Origin: Rhizoctonia solani
Lineage: Eukaryota > Basidiomycota > Agaricomycetes > Cantharellales > Ceratobasidiaceae
Direction: 5' to 3'
Assembly: GCF_016906535.1 (NCBI RefSeq)
Contig: NC_057378.1
Location: 186,001 to 250,000, forward strand
DNA: 64,000 bases
Made by a program: the position numbers and the translations under genes. The notes beneath the pieces are model-generated. The model was not told where the DNA came from and made no database searches. It saw only the letters and a list, made by a program, of their open reading frames with translations. Shown here in pieces: positions 11,701-20,459 of the stretch (position 1 is its first letter; each line of letters opens with the position of its first letter).

Positions 11701-12167
11701 TTGAAGTAGGAGAAGAGGCCTGGCTAGACGCCAGGAACGTAAAACTAAAGACCCTGAGTCCCAAGTTAACGGAACAACGGCTAGGCCCCTTCAAAATAAC
11801 CAAAAAGATCTCCAACCGTGCTTACCGCCTAGAACTCCCGCCATCTATGAGAATCCATAACGTCTTCTACGTGGGACTACTGTCAAAAGTGAGAAGGGAC
11901 GATAAACGCGCATTTGAAAACCGGCCGCCCCCGGTCACCGTGGACGGGGAGGAAGAATACAAAGTGGAAGGAATCGTGGACATGGAAAATAGGAACGGAA
12001 AGTGGTTTTTTAGGGTTAAATGGAAAGGCTACGGATCAGAGGAAAATACCTGGGAACCAAGGGAAAACCTCAAAAACGCCGAAAAAATCCTGAAAAAATT
12101 CGAAAAGGAAATGAAGGAAAAGGCCCTCGGCGCCGCCAAGGCCCTTAAAGGGGGGGCAGTGTCGTAG
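8724..12167 (+). CDS. Element D pol polyprotein (via -1 frameshift)
   Basis: This long open -1 frame, overlapping the end of gag, encodes protease (LIDSGATSSFLH), reverse transcriptase ([12 protein letters not shown], intact YLDDILIY), RNase H (LETDASGAALGSIL), integrase zinc-binding (H-x-H then CETC), integrase core, and a C-terminal chromodomain (EYKVEGIVD to YGSEENTWEP), which in this class is thought to guide integration to heterochromatin. The integrase motif that reads SYDFI in B, C and G reads SYNMI here, so the first catalytic Asp is probably lost. The stop codon (12165-12167) lies inside the 3' LTR. Confidence 0.9.
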   Translation, partial: GKRLRVPAAARKDPKDSRLIEICNISNSTNRISPLFTISIKPEKQADPLEVLIDSGATSSFLHPHTAERLRLPLIDLPQPRTVTMLDGSSPQAGKIWKKAHLTFLFDGKRMTKTFLICNTGSHAAILGLKWLDAHNPEINWNARTLSFPHTPPEHVAIAEEEEADQNPLEGVPPKYHQYAKVFGEEEFNKLPPHRHYDIAIELTEEGPLNSPLYSMTDAESSTLKDWLRDELKAGKIRPSKSSISSPVMFVPKKDGSRWLVVDYRRLNSRTKKNVYPLPRPDDLMAQLRGAKIFTKLDLRWGYNNVRVKEGDEWKTAFRTKYGLYESLVMTFGLTNAPASFQHFMNKLFKDLLDVCVIIYLDDILIYSKDDATHTQHVHEVLRRLMANQLFCKASKCTFHVTLVEYLGIIVSDKGFSLDKLKIRAVQEWPTPTKVKEVQSFLGFANFLRRFVANFSHIARPLHNLVKKDTPWKWDTREQEAFQGLKDAITNAPVLCHADPTKPYFLETDASGAALGSILSQRQEDGRLHPLGFLSESFKGAELNYDTHDKELLAIIRSFEYWRIFLEGTLHPVTVFTDHRNLEYWKESRTFNRRHARWHLLLAGYNFHIVYRPGKQSGKPDALSRRSDHADIPPEPQTMLPDPVFANVALVIPEKELQRQIEASLDQDESLEEILQFLQNKSKAPPSIKQAFKDYQMEAGLLFYQGRIVVPDTGTLRTDLLRIFHDSPLARHPGRQRTLELVSRNYYWPGIRADTYWHVDSCETCQRIRKPKYASIPPQPLELPSCPWQHISYNMIVDLPKDGAYDSILVIVDSFTKYVILVECSKKLKAPELADLFLRHVWKKYGMPEKTISDQGRVFNNKFLRALYKQLGIDPHFSSAYHPQSDGQTERVNPTVEHFLRAYSGINQRDWVRWLPMAEFAYNNAVHSSTGKSPFKALHGWEPSLTPSNVPTDVPEADDVASQMESQWREIEAALRQSKTRMTAGETGEPISFEVGEEAWLDARNVKLKTLSPKLTEQRLGPFKITKKISNRAYRLELPPSMRIHNVFYVGLLSKVRRDDKRAFENRPPPVTVDGEEEYKVEGIVDMENRNGKWFFRVKWKGYGSEENTWEPRENLKNAEKILKKFEKEMKEKALGAAKALKGGAVS

Positions 12168-12743
12168 ACACAGTCGATACCAGGGAATTTATCCCCATTT
12201 TCTCGGATTTAAACGAAGACAAACGGACAACATTTTCGATCACGTGACTTCGGCGCCTATATCATACGCTAAGCGCCGAGCCACGTCCCCTTCCGCGCTT
12301 ACCTCAGCACACGTAGCCACCTCCACCTGATGACATCACTATGACACGTCAGTGACACGTATGCATGAGTAAGGCCGACTGCGGAGCGGGGTTCTTATTG
12401 GATTACATATTGGATATGATGTATTTGTAATTAGTTACTCTGTAGAATATATAAGGAGGCCAACCGACCATGGTAACACCCAGGTCGATTACCTCTTGTC
12501 GCATCCCCACTACTGTACGAGGGCCTTAAGCCCAGTAAACCACTTAGCTACTTAGTTTACACCACCTTAAGCGGCTTTCTTGCTGTAGTTACATAGCTGG
12601 TCATTGCCCTTACGGCCTTGGTCATTGTAGTATAGCTGGTCGTCGCCGCAGGATAGCTTGCCGCCGCCTTACGCGGTTCTCTACTTAGATACATCCGGCC
12701 GCAAGCGCCTTCCTCCTCAACGTCCTTACAGACGTCTAGGACA
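12160..12743 (+). repeat. Element D 3' LTR (584 bp)
   Basis: It begins TGTCGTAGAC right after the polypurine tract TTAAAGGGGGGGCAG. I place the end at TCTAGGACA (12743): the ends form an inverted repeat (TGTCGTAGA against TCTAGGACA), and just inside lies CGTC-CTTACA-GACG, the D version of the terminal hairpin seen in the other LTRs. U3 carries ATCACGTGA; a TATA stretch (GAATATATAAGG) is near 12448. The 5' LTR is off the window. Confidence 0.75.
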
Positions 12744-12774
12744 GCGAGTACCCACCTTACAGTGGCGTACAACA
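12744..12774 (+). repeat. Element C 5' LTR remnant (last 31 bp)
   Basis: The sequence GCGAGTACCCACCTTACAGT through CGTACAACA matches the terminal bases of C's 3' LTR (18439-18469) and of the solo LTR. It is followed directly by C's leader. The rest of this LTR should lie left of element D, off the window. GCGAG (12744-12748) is the predicted target duplication of D. Confidence 0.75.
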
Positions 12775-13293
12775 TTGTAAAATCGACTTTCTGTAGGCTT
12801 GATCAACAAGGAGAAGGCTCCCTGTACTAGCACAAGGGAAATCACGTGATCGGGGCCACTTTGCGGGATATAATAATCAAAAATCCCCCACCCCCATGTA
12901 GTACCAAATTGCTACAAGGCAGACAAGTCCTAATCCCCTGCATACCACGTGTTTTGCCGGAACACAGTAGTTAGCGACCTTAGTCAGCTGAAACACCCGC
13001 TTGTAGAAAACCCGCTCATATCACGATCGCCAGATCTGTTGATTTGTTGTAGGGACTATCCAACGCTAGGTGCTTGACGCAAAGGTTTAGCACCCACATA
13101 CTACACAAAAACCGCCCATAAGTCCTGATATAGGCACCATCTCCCCCACGCCGTTTTCAATATTCCATCCACACGCTCTGGCGTCCCTCACCCCTACTCC
13201 CGTCCTTCCAGCCGCTCCAGTTGCCGCTCAGTTCCATCCCATTCCCAACCACCCACTTGCAGCCCATCTCCCTCTTTGCGAGACCTGCCAAGA
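12775..13293 (+). other. Element C 5' leader with self-priming site
   Basis: It starts TTGTAAAATCGACTT directly at the LTR end. GTAAAATCGACTT is the exact reverse complement of AAGTCGATTTTAC in C's 3' LTR, downstream of its TATATATA. In B both partners carry the same base change, so the pairing is kept. The leader also holds GATCACGTGAT-like and CCACGTG sites and aligns with the leaders of A, B and G. Confidence 0.8.
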
Positions 13294-14487
13294 ATGGAAC
13301 CGGAGCCGACCATTAGCGCTCTCCTCAAGGCTGTCACAGCCCTCACAGCCACAGTTGGGTCCCTACAGGACCAAATCCGTAACCAAGGCCAACAGCTCAT
13401 TGAGCTCAAGGCCATATGCAAGGAGACCGCCGACTTACTTGGCGACAAGGATCAAGGAGGACCCCAAGTCCAAGCCAAGCCTGGCCCATCGACTGGGCCT
13501 GTTACCCCTCCAACCCACACAGGAGGGGAAACCCACACTCCAGGCACGGTTAGGCCTGGGCTCAAGGCCCCTTTCAGGCCATCAAGAGGAACAGGGTTCA
13601 ATTCAGAGGAAGAAGAGGAGCCCAGACGCCCCAAAAAGGAGCCTCGCAGCACGCCTAGGAGCCTCAGCTCCCTCACCCCATTTGACACAGGGTCCAGCGT
13701 GAAGCGCCCCAAGATGGACCTCCCAGATCCTTACAAGGGAGAAGTCAGGGGCCAAAAAGCCACTCAATGGCTGGATAGGATGATGCTCTGGGTAGCCCTC
13801 CATTGTGATCAATTTGACAAGGAGGAACAGATGGTTGTGTGGATCCTATACCACATGACTGACAAAGCTGCTGACTGGGCACTTCCCATCATTGGGACAA
13901 TCATCAAGGGCAAGGGAAATCCTCCCACCACCATATCAGCCTTGACGGCCAAATTCAAGGAAGCCTTTGCGGATCCCAATGCCAAGAGGGCAGCCGCCAG
14001 AAAGATCGCCGCGCTAACTCAGACCACAACCACGGCTGAGTATGTCACCAAATTCCGCAATCTCATGGCGGAACTCAATTGGAACAAGGAGGCGTATATC
14101 GCCCAATTCACGCGCAGCCTTCACTGGAAGGTCAAGGAACTGCTGTCTACCAAGGATAGCATCCCGGACAACCTTGAAGCCATCTTTGCCGTGGCAATCA
14201 AAATTGACAATATCCGCCGCAAAAATGAGGAAAACCGTCCCAAGAAAACCCTCTCCAAGTCCCCGGTCACCGCGACCACCTCCACTTCCACCACTTCCAC
14301 CAGGGTCCGCCTATCAGAGGACCCCAACTATGTCACCCCGGAAGAACGAGATTGCCGCCGTGCATCTGGCCTTTGTGTCAAGTGCAGCCAAAAGGGGCAT
14401 GGAATTAAACAATGTCCCAATGGCTGGAAAGCCACAATCAAGGAGGTTGCCAAGGTAGCGGAGGAAGAAGGGTCGGGAAAAGATTAA
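13294..14487 (+). CDS. Element C gag
   Basis: This is an intact frame of about 397 residues from MEPEPTISALLKAV to TAA at 14485-14487. I chose 13294 rather than an upstream start because all sibling gags begin with this motif. In order it has a coiled-coil-like start, an acidic/basic linker, the capsid-like domain (KATQWLDRMMLWVALHCD to SLHWKVKELL), and the knuckle CVKCSQKGHGIKQC. The Gly-to-Ser change after the second Cys and the Arg-to-Cys change in TPEERDCRRAS are both what a CpG transition would give. Confidence 0.9.
   Translation: MEPEPTISALLKAVTALTATVGSLQDQIRNQGQQLIELKAICKETADLLGDKDQGGPQVQAKPGPSTGPVTPPTHTGGETHTPGTVRPGLKAPFRPSRGTGFNSEEEEEPRRPKKEPRSTPRSLSSLTPFDTGSSVKRPKMDLPDPYKGEVRGQKATQWLDRMMLWVALHCDQFDKEEQMVVWILYHMTDKAADWALPIIGTIIKGKGNPPTTISALTAKFKEAFADPNAKRAAARKIAALTQTTTTAEYVTKFRNLMAELNWNKEAYIAQFTRSLHWKVKELLSTKDSIPDNLEAIFAVAIKIDNIRRKNEENRPKKTLSKSPVTATTSTSTTSTRVRLSEDPNYVTPEERDCRRASGLCVKCSQKGHGIKQCPNGWKATIKEVAKVAEEEGSGKD
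14475..14481 (+). promoter_or_regulatory. Element C -1 ribosomal frameshift site GGGAAAA
   Basis: The gag frame reads TCG GGA AAA GAT TAA. The heptamer fits the -1 slippery rule and lies one codon before the stop, and pol is open in the -1 frame across it. Confidence 0.7.
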
Positions 14488-17400
14488 GGCCAAGGACTAC
14501 CGTCAAGCCCCTGGCCCCTAAATTAGATGTGCATGTATCGGATTGCGAGTTTGTATCAGTTGCTCTGGACTCTAATAAAAAGCCCTTGTTATTTATCAAT
14601 CTCAAACTGCACAATTTCCCGACGGAACCTCTCAAAACCCTAATCGATTCAGGAGCAACATCAAACTTTATCTCCCCCTCAATTGTGGAAAAATATAAAA
14701 TCCCAAAAACCCAACTCGAAAATCCACGAGTTGTGAGAATGTTAGATGGTACTATATCCCAGACTGGTCGCATTTGGCACCAGGTTCATCTCACGGTTTT
14801 GGCCAATGGCCATCCCCACACTATCCCTTTCCTAGTCTGTCCCATTGGAAACACCTCCGCCATCCTTGGCATGACATGGCTCACCCAGGAGTCACCCCTC
14901 ATAGATTGGAACCAAGGAACTATCACTTTCCCTGACCAAGTCCAAATAGCTTTGGAAGAGGAAGCAGACCCCAACCCATTAGCCAACTTGCCCAAGGAAT
15001 ACCATGAATTTGCCAGGGTATTTGGCGAAGAGGAGTTTAAGGTCCTTCCCCCACACAGGGAATATGATATCTCAATTGATCTGATTCCCAACGCCAAACT
15101 CTCCCCTGGACCCATCTACGGCATGACCAATGCAGAATCCAAGGCGCTCAAACAACACATTGACGAGGAATTGGCAACAGGCAAGATTTGCCCTAGTACC
15201 TCCTCGGCAGGCGCTCCAGTCATGTTTGTAAAAAAGGCAGATGGTTCCCTGCGATTGGTGGTCAATTATAGGAAGTTGAACGAGGTTACCCACAAAAACG
15301 TCTACCCGCTACCAAGGCAAGATGACCTCATGGCTAAGCTCAGACACGCCAAGATCTTCACAAAACTAGATCTACAATGGGGATACAATAATGTCCGGAT
15401 CAAGGAAGGAGATGAGTGGAAGACGGCCTTCAGAACTAAGTACGGGCTATTCGAATACCTAGTAATGCCCTTTGGGCTTACCAACGCCCCGGCCGCTTTC
15501 CAACATTTCATGAACGATCTGTTCAGGGATCTCATCGACGTCACTGTGGTTATCTATTTGGACAATATCCTGATCTTCTCAGAGGACCCCAAGGACCACC
15601 CAGCCCATGTCAGGGAAGTCCTATCCCAACTAATGAAGAATCAGCTATTCTGTAAACTCTCCAAGTGCCACTTCCATGTCACCACGGTAGATTACTTGGG
15701 TATTGTCATCTCCCCGGCAGGTTTTTCCATGGATCAGAAGAAGATCAAGGCGGTCACGTCATGGCCAATCCCCAAAACAGTCAAACAGGTTCAAGCATTC
15801 CTGGGATTTGTTAACTACCTCCGGCGCTTCATCCCTAATTTCAGCTCAGTAGCACGCCCTCTGCACAACCTTACCAAAAAGGAAACCCCCTGGACATGGG
15901 GCAACCTAGAGGAAACAGCCTTTCAGGAGTTGAAGGTTCTTGTCACCAAGTCTCCGGTTCTTATCCATTCCAATCCAGAACTCCCCTATTACCTGGAGAC
16001 AGACGCCTCAGGGGTAGCCATGGGAGCCATTCTTAGTCAGCAGGGCTCAGATAACCGGTTGCACCCAATCGCGTACATGTCTAAATCATTCTCAGGGGCA
16101 GAAGGAAACTACGACACTCATGACAAGGAACTCCTAGCCATCATCAAAGCCCTGGAGGAATGGCGTATTTTCCTGGAAGCTACAGACAAGCCAGTTCAGG
16201 TATTTACAGATCACCGCAACCTTGAGTACTGGATGCAGGCAAGGACATTCAATCGACGGCATGCTAGATGGCGCGTATTCCTGAGCGACTTCAATTTTGA
16301 GATACATTATTGCCCAGGAAAGCAATCAGGGAAGCCAGACGCCTTGTCCAGACGATTGGACTATGTTGACACCCCCCAAGAACCAGAAGTCATGCTACCA
16401 TCAGAGGTCTTTGCAAACACGTCAGAGGAAGAGCTGGAAATTGTTACAGAAGTACGCTCTAAACTGAGGGAAGACCCCTCCCTAGAGCCCATCATCCAAT
16501 TTCTGACCAAAGATGCCGATAACGCCCCACCATCAATAAGAAAGGCTTACAGAGACTACGATTGGGAAGAGGACCTCCTGTGGTATTGGGGGAAATTGGT
16601 GGTTCCAGACAATGAACCCCTGAAAGAAAGACTCCTCAGGGAATTCCACAACTCCCCTCTAGCAGGACACCCGGGTCAGCAAAGAACCCTCAAACTCTTG
16701 AGCCGGAATTACTGGTGGCCGGGAATGAAGTCTACAGCCAAAGAATGGGTAGAATGTTGTCCTGTCTGCCAAGCCAACCGACGCGCACATGCCCCGGTCA
16801 TCTCCCTGAAACCCCTAGAAGTCCCACCATTTCCCTTCCACACCATCTCATATGACTTCATTACGGGGTTCCCCAGATCAAACGGACACGATGCAATCCT
16901 AGTGGTCATTGATTCTTTTTCTAAGTTTGGGCACTTCATCCCAACCTCAAAGAAGGTCACAGCCAAGGGTCTGGCGGATCTATTTGTCAGTCACGTATGG
17001 AAGCTGCACGGGTTACCAATCAAGACCATCTTGGATAGAGGCACCACTTTCACAGGAAAATTCCTTAGGGCTCTCTACCAAAGGTTGGGAATCAAGCCAT
17101 TGTTTTCCTCAGCTTACCACCTGGAATCAGACGGTCAAACAGAAAGGGTAAATCAGTTCATTGAATTCTACCTTTGTTCCTACGTGGCCGCGGATCATTC
17201 AGACTGGGCCACATGGTTACCTTTGGCGGAATACGCGTATAACAACGCCAAACACGCGTCTACAGGAAAGACACCCTTTGAATTGATCTACGGAAAAAAT
17301 CCGGTGATGAATCCCTCCAACGTACCATCCAACGTACCAGAAGCGGACCAGCTAGCGGACACCCTGGCCAACGAATGGAAGGAGGCCAAATCCGCCCTCA

Positions 17401-17897
17401 GAATGAGCAAGGAAAAAATGATCAGGGACAAAGGAACCACTCCCGAATACTCAATTGGCGAAATGGTCTGGCTAGATGGAAAAAATGTGGAACTCAGGTC
17501 CAATTCCAATAAACTGGACCCAAGGAGACTAGGCCCTTTTGAAGTCTTAGAAAAAATTTCCAGTCACGCTTACCGCCTAAAGCTGCCGGAAACTCTGAAG
17601 ATCCACAATGTATTCTACGTAGGACTATTATCCAAAGTCCACAAATCCCCTAGCCAACCGTTTCCAGAACAACCTCCTCCAGAGACAATTGAGGGAGAAG
17701 AAGAGTATGAAGTGGAACGGATCATCGACTCCAAAAGGCAACAAGGGAAATGGTTCTACCTGATCAAATGGAAGGGTTACGGTCCAGAAGACAATTCCTG
17801 GGAACCAGAAGAACTCCTGGAGCACAGCCAGGAAGAAATTCAACGTTTCAACAAGTCGCAACTGAAAAAGGCTCGTGACTCCGCCAAAAGCCTTTAA
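14475..17897 (+). CDS. Element C pol polyprotein, open but catalytically suspect
   Basis: One uninterrupted frame of about 1,140 residues after the frameshift: protease (LIDSGATSNFIS), reverse transcriptase, RNase H (LETDASGVAMGAIL), integrase (zinc-binding, then SYDFITGF core) and chromodomain (EYEVERIID to YGPEDNSWEP). The reverse transcriptase box reads YLDNIL instead of YLDDIL, which removes a metal-binding Asp. Other changes against B and G include KIRP to KICP, LVVDYR to LVVNYR, HYRPGK to HYCPGK, SDRG to LDRG and YHPES to YHLES. Full length without stops but probably dead. Confidence 0.9.
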   Translation, partial: GKRLRPRTTVKPLAPKLDVHVSDCEFVSVALDSNKKPLLFINLKLHNFPTEPLKTLIDSGATSNFISPSIVEKYKIPKTQLENPRVVRMLDGTISQTGRIWHQVHLTVLANGHPHTIPFLVCPIGNTSAILGMTWLTQESPLIDWNQGTITFPDQVQIALEEEADPNPLANLPKEYHEFARVFGEEEFKVLPPHREYDISIDLIPNAKLSPGPIYGMTNAESKALKQHIDEELATGKICPSTSSAGAPVMFVKKADGSLRLVVNYRKLNEVTHKNVYPLPRQDDLMAKLRHAKIFTKLDLQWGYNNVRIKEGDEWKTAFRTKYGLFEYLVMPFGLTNAPAAFQHFMNDLFRDLIDVTVVIYLDNILIFSEDPKDHPAHVREVLSQLMKNQLFCKLSKCHFHVTTVDYLGIVISPAGFSMDQKKIKAVTSWPIPKTVKQVQAFLGFVNYLRRFIPNFSSVARPLHNLTKKETPWTWGNLEETAFQELKVLVTKSPVLIHSNPELPYYLETDASGVAMGAILSQQGSDNRLHPIAYMSKSFSGAEGNYDTHDKELLAIIKALEEWRIFLEATDKPVQVFTDHRNLEYWMQARTFNRRHARWRVFLSDFNFEIHYCPGKQSGKPDALSRRLDYVDTPQEPEVMLPSEVFANTSEEELEIVTEVRSKLREDPSLEPIIQFLTKDADNAPPSIRKAYRDYDWEEDLLWYWGKLVVPDNEPLKERLLREFHNSPLAGHPGQQRTLKLLSRNYWWPGMKSTAKEWVECCPVCQANRRAHAPVISLKPLEVPPFPFHTISYDFITGFPRSNGHDAILVVIDSFSKFGHFIPTSKKVTAKGLADLFVSHVWKLHGLPIKTILDRGTTFTGKFLRALYQRLGIKPLFSSAYHLESDGQTERVNQFIEFYLCSYVAADHSDWATWLPLAEYAYNNAKHASTGKTPFELIYGKNPVMNPSNVPSNVPEADQLADTLANEWKEAKSALRMSKEKMIRDKGTTPEYSIGEMVWLDGKNVELRSNSNKLDPRRLGPFEVLEKISSHAYRLKLPETLKIHNVFYVGLLSKVHKSPSQPFPEQPPPETIEGEEEYEVERIIDSKRQQGKWFYLIKWKGYGPEDNSWEPEELLEHSQEEIQRFNKSQLKKARDSAKSL

Positions 17898-17908
17898 GGG
17901 GGGGGCAA
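17893..17908 (+). other. Element C polypurine tract
   Basis: The sequence TTTAAGGGGGGGGCAA ends at the first base of the 3' LTR and overlaps the pol stop region. It is the same as B's and G's tract. Confidence 0.8.
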
Positions 17909-18469
17909 TGTCATAACCTCCTAACATATACCATTAGAATTGCCTGAATTTTCTCTTATTTTTAGTATTTTTTACGGACTTGATATCTTATGTTTTTCGA
18001 TCACGTGATCTTGGCGCTTACAATGCCGAGATGCCGCGCCAAGATGCCGTGCCAAGGGCGCTTAGGAGAGATCCATGCTTCTGCGCAGCCCGCAATACGC
18101 TTCTTATTTGTCCTCTACACTTCTATCTCTCACGCGCACAGACCATGTAGATAGAACGTTTTGTCTATATATACAGCAGGGAAATTGCTTGGAGACACCA
18201 AGTCGATTTTACCTTGTCTCTTATTCACTAGAGAAGGTAACCAGCCAGCTAAGTAGCCGGCCCCCAGTAGTAACAGTAACACTCACCCCTTTACTTGACC
18301 TACCACACCTCCAGGCCTCAGGCCCCATCGCCATCAGTAGTTAGTAGAAAACCGCCTTAAGCGGTGTTAGTTAGCCTTAGATAAGTAGATTACATAAGCA
18401 GTGTCTGTAGTAGTTACGGCCTTAAGCGCCCACCACTAGCAAGTACCCACCTTACAGTGGTGTACAACA
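17909..18469 (+). repeat. Element C 3' LTR (561 bp)
   Basis: It begins TGTCATAACC and ends GTGTACAACA. It contains TATATATACAGCAG about 26 bp before AAGTCGATTTTAC, the E-box palindrome, and the terminal hairpin CCAC-CTTACA-GTGG. It is followed without spacer by element E's pol. AAAAC (18470-18474) is the predicted right target duplication of C. Confidence 0.85.
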
Positions 18470-18865
18470 AAAACTTCAAGGCCTTCCCATAAGCTAGAAC
18501 ATAAGCGATTGGGGCCCTACAAGGTCTTGGAGAAAATTGGCAGGAACTCTTATAAACTGGATCTCCCTAAATCCATGAAAGTCCATCCTGTCTTCAACAT
18601 TGCCCTATTACACAAAAAACCAGTAGACGAGTATGACCGTGATCCAGTCCCACTCCCCCCAGTTGTCACAGCTGATGGAGAAGAGGAATATACTGTTGAA
18701 AGGATCCTAGACTCCAAGAAAGTGGGTCAACAAGTCAAATACTTGGTTAAATGGAAAGGGTATGGACCAGAGGATAACACATGGGAGCCCAAGGCCCACT
18801 TAGCCAATGCCCCTGAAAAATTGGCTAAGTTTCACCGTGAACATCCAGAGGCAGCTGGACCTTAA
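18470..18865 (+). pseudogene. Element E pol, C-terminal fragment with chromodomain
   Basis: The frame is open from the junction with C's LTR to TAA at 18863-18865. It gives the end of integrase (RPSHKLEHKRLGPYKVLEKI) and a chromodomain (EEEYTVERILDSKK to YGPEDNTWEP). It is a different family from B, C and G: the integrase tail and LTR differ. Upstream pol and gag should be off the left edge, on the far side of element C. Confidence 0.85.
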
Positions 18866-18875
18866 TGGGGGGAAG

Positions 18876-19411
18876 TGTCATGCCCTAGAGGCGTGACCAC
18901 CTTAAAATCCACTAAGTCGAAGAAATAGTGAATATATGCGCTATTTTCATGAAGATTTATGGATATATGCATCTTTATGCTATTTAGGCGCTGAGCGCTT
19001 ATTATGTAATCTCATCACATGACCTTTAGTCATGTGATCTTGTTTTCTTATCTCTGGTCATGTGACCTTATCTTTGTTATGATGTTTGTACATGTAATTA
19101 CTCTTCCCCTTCTCTGTGAATATATAAGGAGGGTTCTGAGAGCCTTAAGCCTCAGAACTCAACCTCTTATCCCCATCCAACACTACTACCCTAAGACATA
19201 CATTTAAGAGTATTGCCTGAGAGCATACCAGTCCCTGTCAAAGGTCCTTTGCCCAGCTATCTTTATAGCATAGTGCACACTTACTGTATTGGTCTTGTCC
19301 AACCCCTTATCTGGCAGTTGCCTTGAGCTCTGTTAGATCCTACTAGCTGATAAGTCCTATATTAGGCAATAGCTTGTTAGGTTTACCCTGTGGTAGTTGT
19401 TGGCTCTGACA
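18876..19411 (+). repeat. Element E 3' LTR (536 bp)
   Basis: It starts TGTCATGCCC, 10 bp after the pol stop and behind a short G-rich tract (AATGGGGGGAAG). It ends GGCTCTGACA, giving inverted ends TGTCA/TGACA. A TATA stretch GAATATATAAGGAGG is at about 19118. The next bases TTTCC (19412-19416) are the predicted target duplication. Confidence 0.8.
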
Positions 19412-19887
19412 TTTCCAATCATGTGATCTTGGCGCTTATTATGCCAAGATGCCGCGCCAAGATGCCGTGCCAAGGGCGCTTAGGAGAAATCCACACTTCT
19501 GCGCAGTCCGCAGCATGCTTCTCTTTTCACATGTAGGCTTCTATTCACACACGCACAGACCACATGTAGTTAGTAGTATTGTCTATATATACAGCAGGAA
19601 AATTGCTTGGAGACCCCAAGTTGATTTTACCTTGTCTCATACTCATTGAGGAGGTTCCAGCCAGCTAAGTAGCCGGCCCCAGAAGTCTAACTGACGTTAC
19701 CCCCCTACCTTTACCTACCACACCTCCCAGGCCTCTGGCCCCTTTGTCAGCAGTAGATAGCAGTAGAGTGCCTTAAGCGCTAATAGTATAGCCTTAGATA
19801 AGTTAGATACATACAAGTGCTTGTAGTAGTACGGCCTTAAGCGCCTGCCTTCACTAGCGTGTACCCACCTTACAGTGGTGTACAACA
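19412..19887 (+). repeat. LTR fragment F1 (C/G-type, 5' end missing)
   Basis: It runs from mid U3 (ATCATGTGATCTTGGCGC, a decayed E-box palindrome) through the TATA stretch, AAGTTGATTTTACC and the hairpin to GTGTACAACA. It lacks the first part of U3, which is explained if element E inserted into this LTR. Confidence 0.8.
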
Positions 19888-20267
19888 CCGCAGCACTCTT
19901 CTTATTTTCATTATGTACTTCTTTTCTCACATGCACAGACCATGTAGTTAGTGCCCCTTTGTCTATATATACAGCAGGAAAATTGCTTGGAGACACCAAG
20001 TCAATTTTACCTTGTCTCATACCCATTGAGGAGGCACCCCAGCCAGCTAAGTAGCTGGCCCCCATAGTCAGAAGCAACTTACCCCTTTATTACACTTTCC
20101 ACACCTCCCAGGCCTCTGGCCCCATTGTTGTCAGTAGATAGTAGTAGGACACCATAAGCATTGGTAGCATAGCCTTAGATACATAGTTAGATAAGCACTG
20201 TCTGTAGTAGTATGGCCTTAAGCGCCCAACCCACTAGCAAGTACCCACATTACAGTGGTGTACAACA
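19888..20267 (+). repeat. LTR fragment F2 (C/G-type, 5' half missing)
   Basis: It resumes at CCGCAGCACTCTTC, corresponding to the middle of U3 of F1 and the solo LTR, and continues to GTGTACAACA. A second LTR with a missing front half directly behind F1 is explained by F1 having inserted into F2. Confidence 0.8.
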
Positions 20268-20459
20268 CAACCACTTGTGCTGGTCTGTTTGATTGTGTTT
20301 ACAACAAGTTGCCACCTTTACCTCCTGTACCCCCTCTTGATATCAATCTTGTATATACTTGTTTGTGCACCTTCTCAGTGTATAAAAAGATCCTGTGAAG
20401 ATGCTTCTAATGCATCCTACTTTTACTCTTATATATTGACATATACACACAAGCCTTTA
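20268..20459. other. Unassigned sequence between F2 and element G
   Basis: AT-rich sequence with a TATAAAAAG stretch near 20393 and no ORF or repeat I can name. It is the left half of element G's insertion site and continues at 27280. It ends with the left copy of the CTTTA target duplication (20455-20459). Confidence 0.6.

Noticed and set aside
12744..12774. Taking the end of D's 3' LTR at 12774
   Set aside because: The hairpin CGTC-CTTACA-GACG and inverted end TCTAGGACA place D's end at 12743; the next 31 bp repeat a second hairpin and match C's LTR end.
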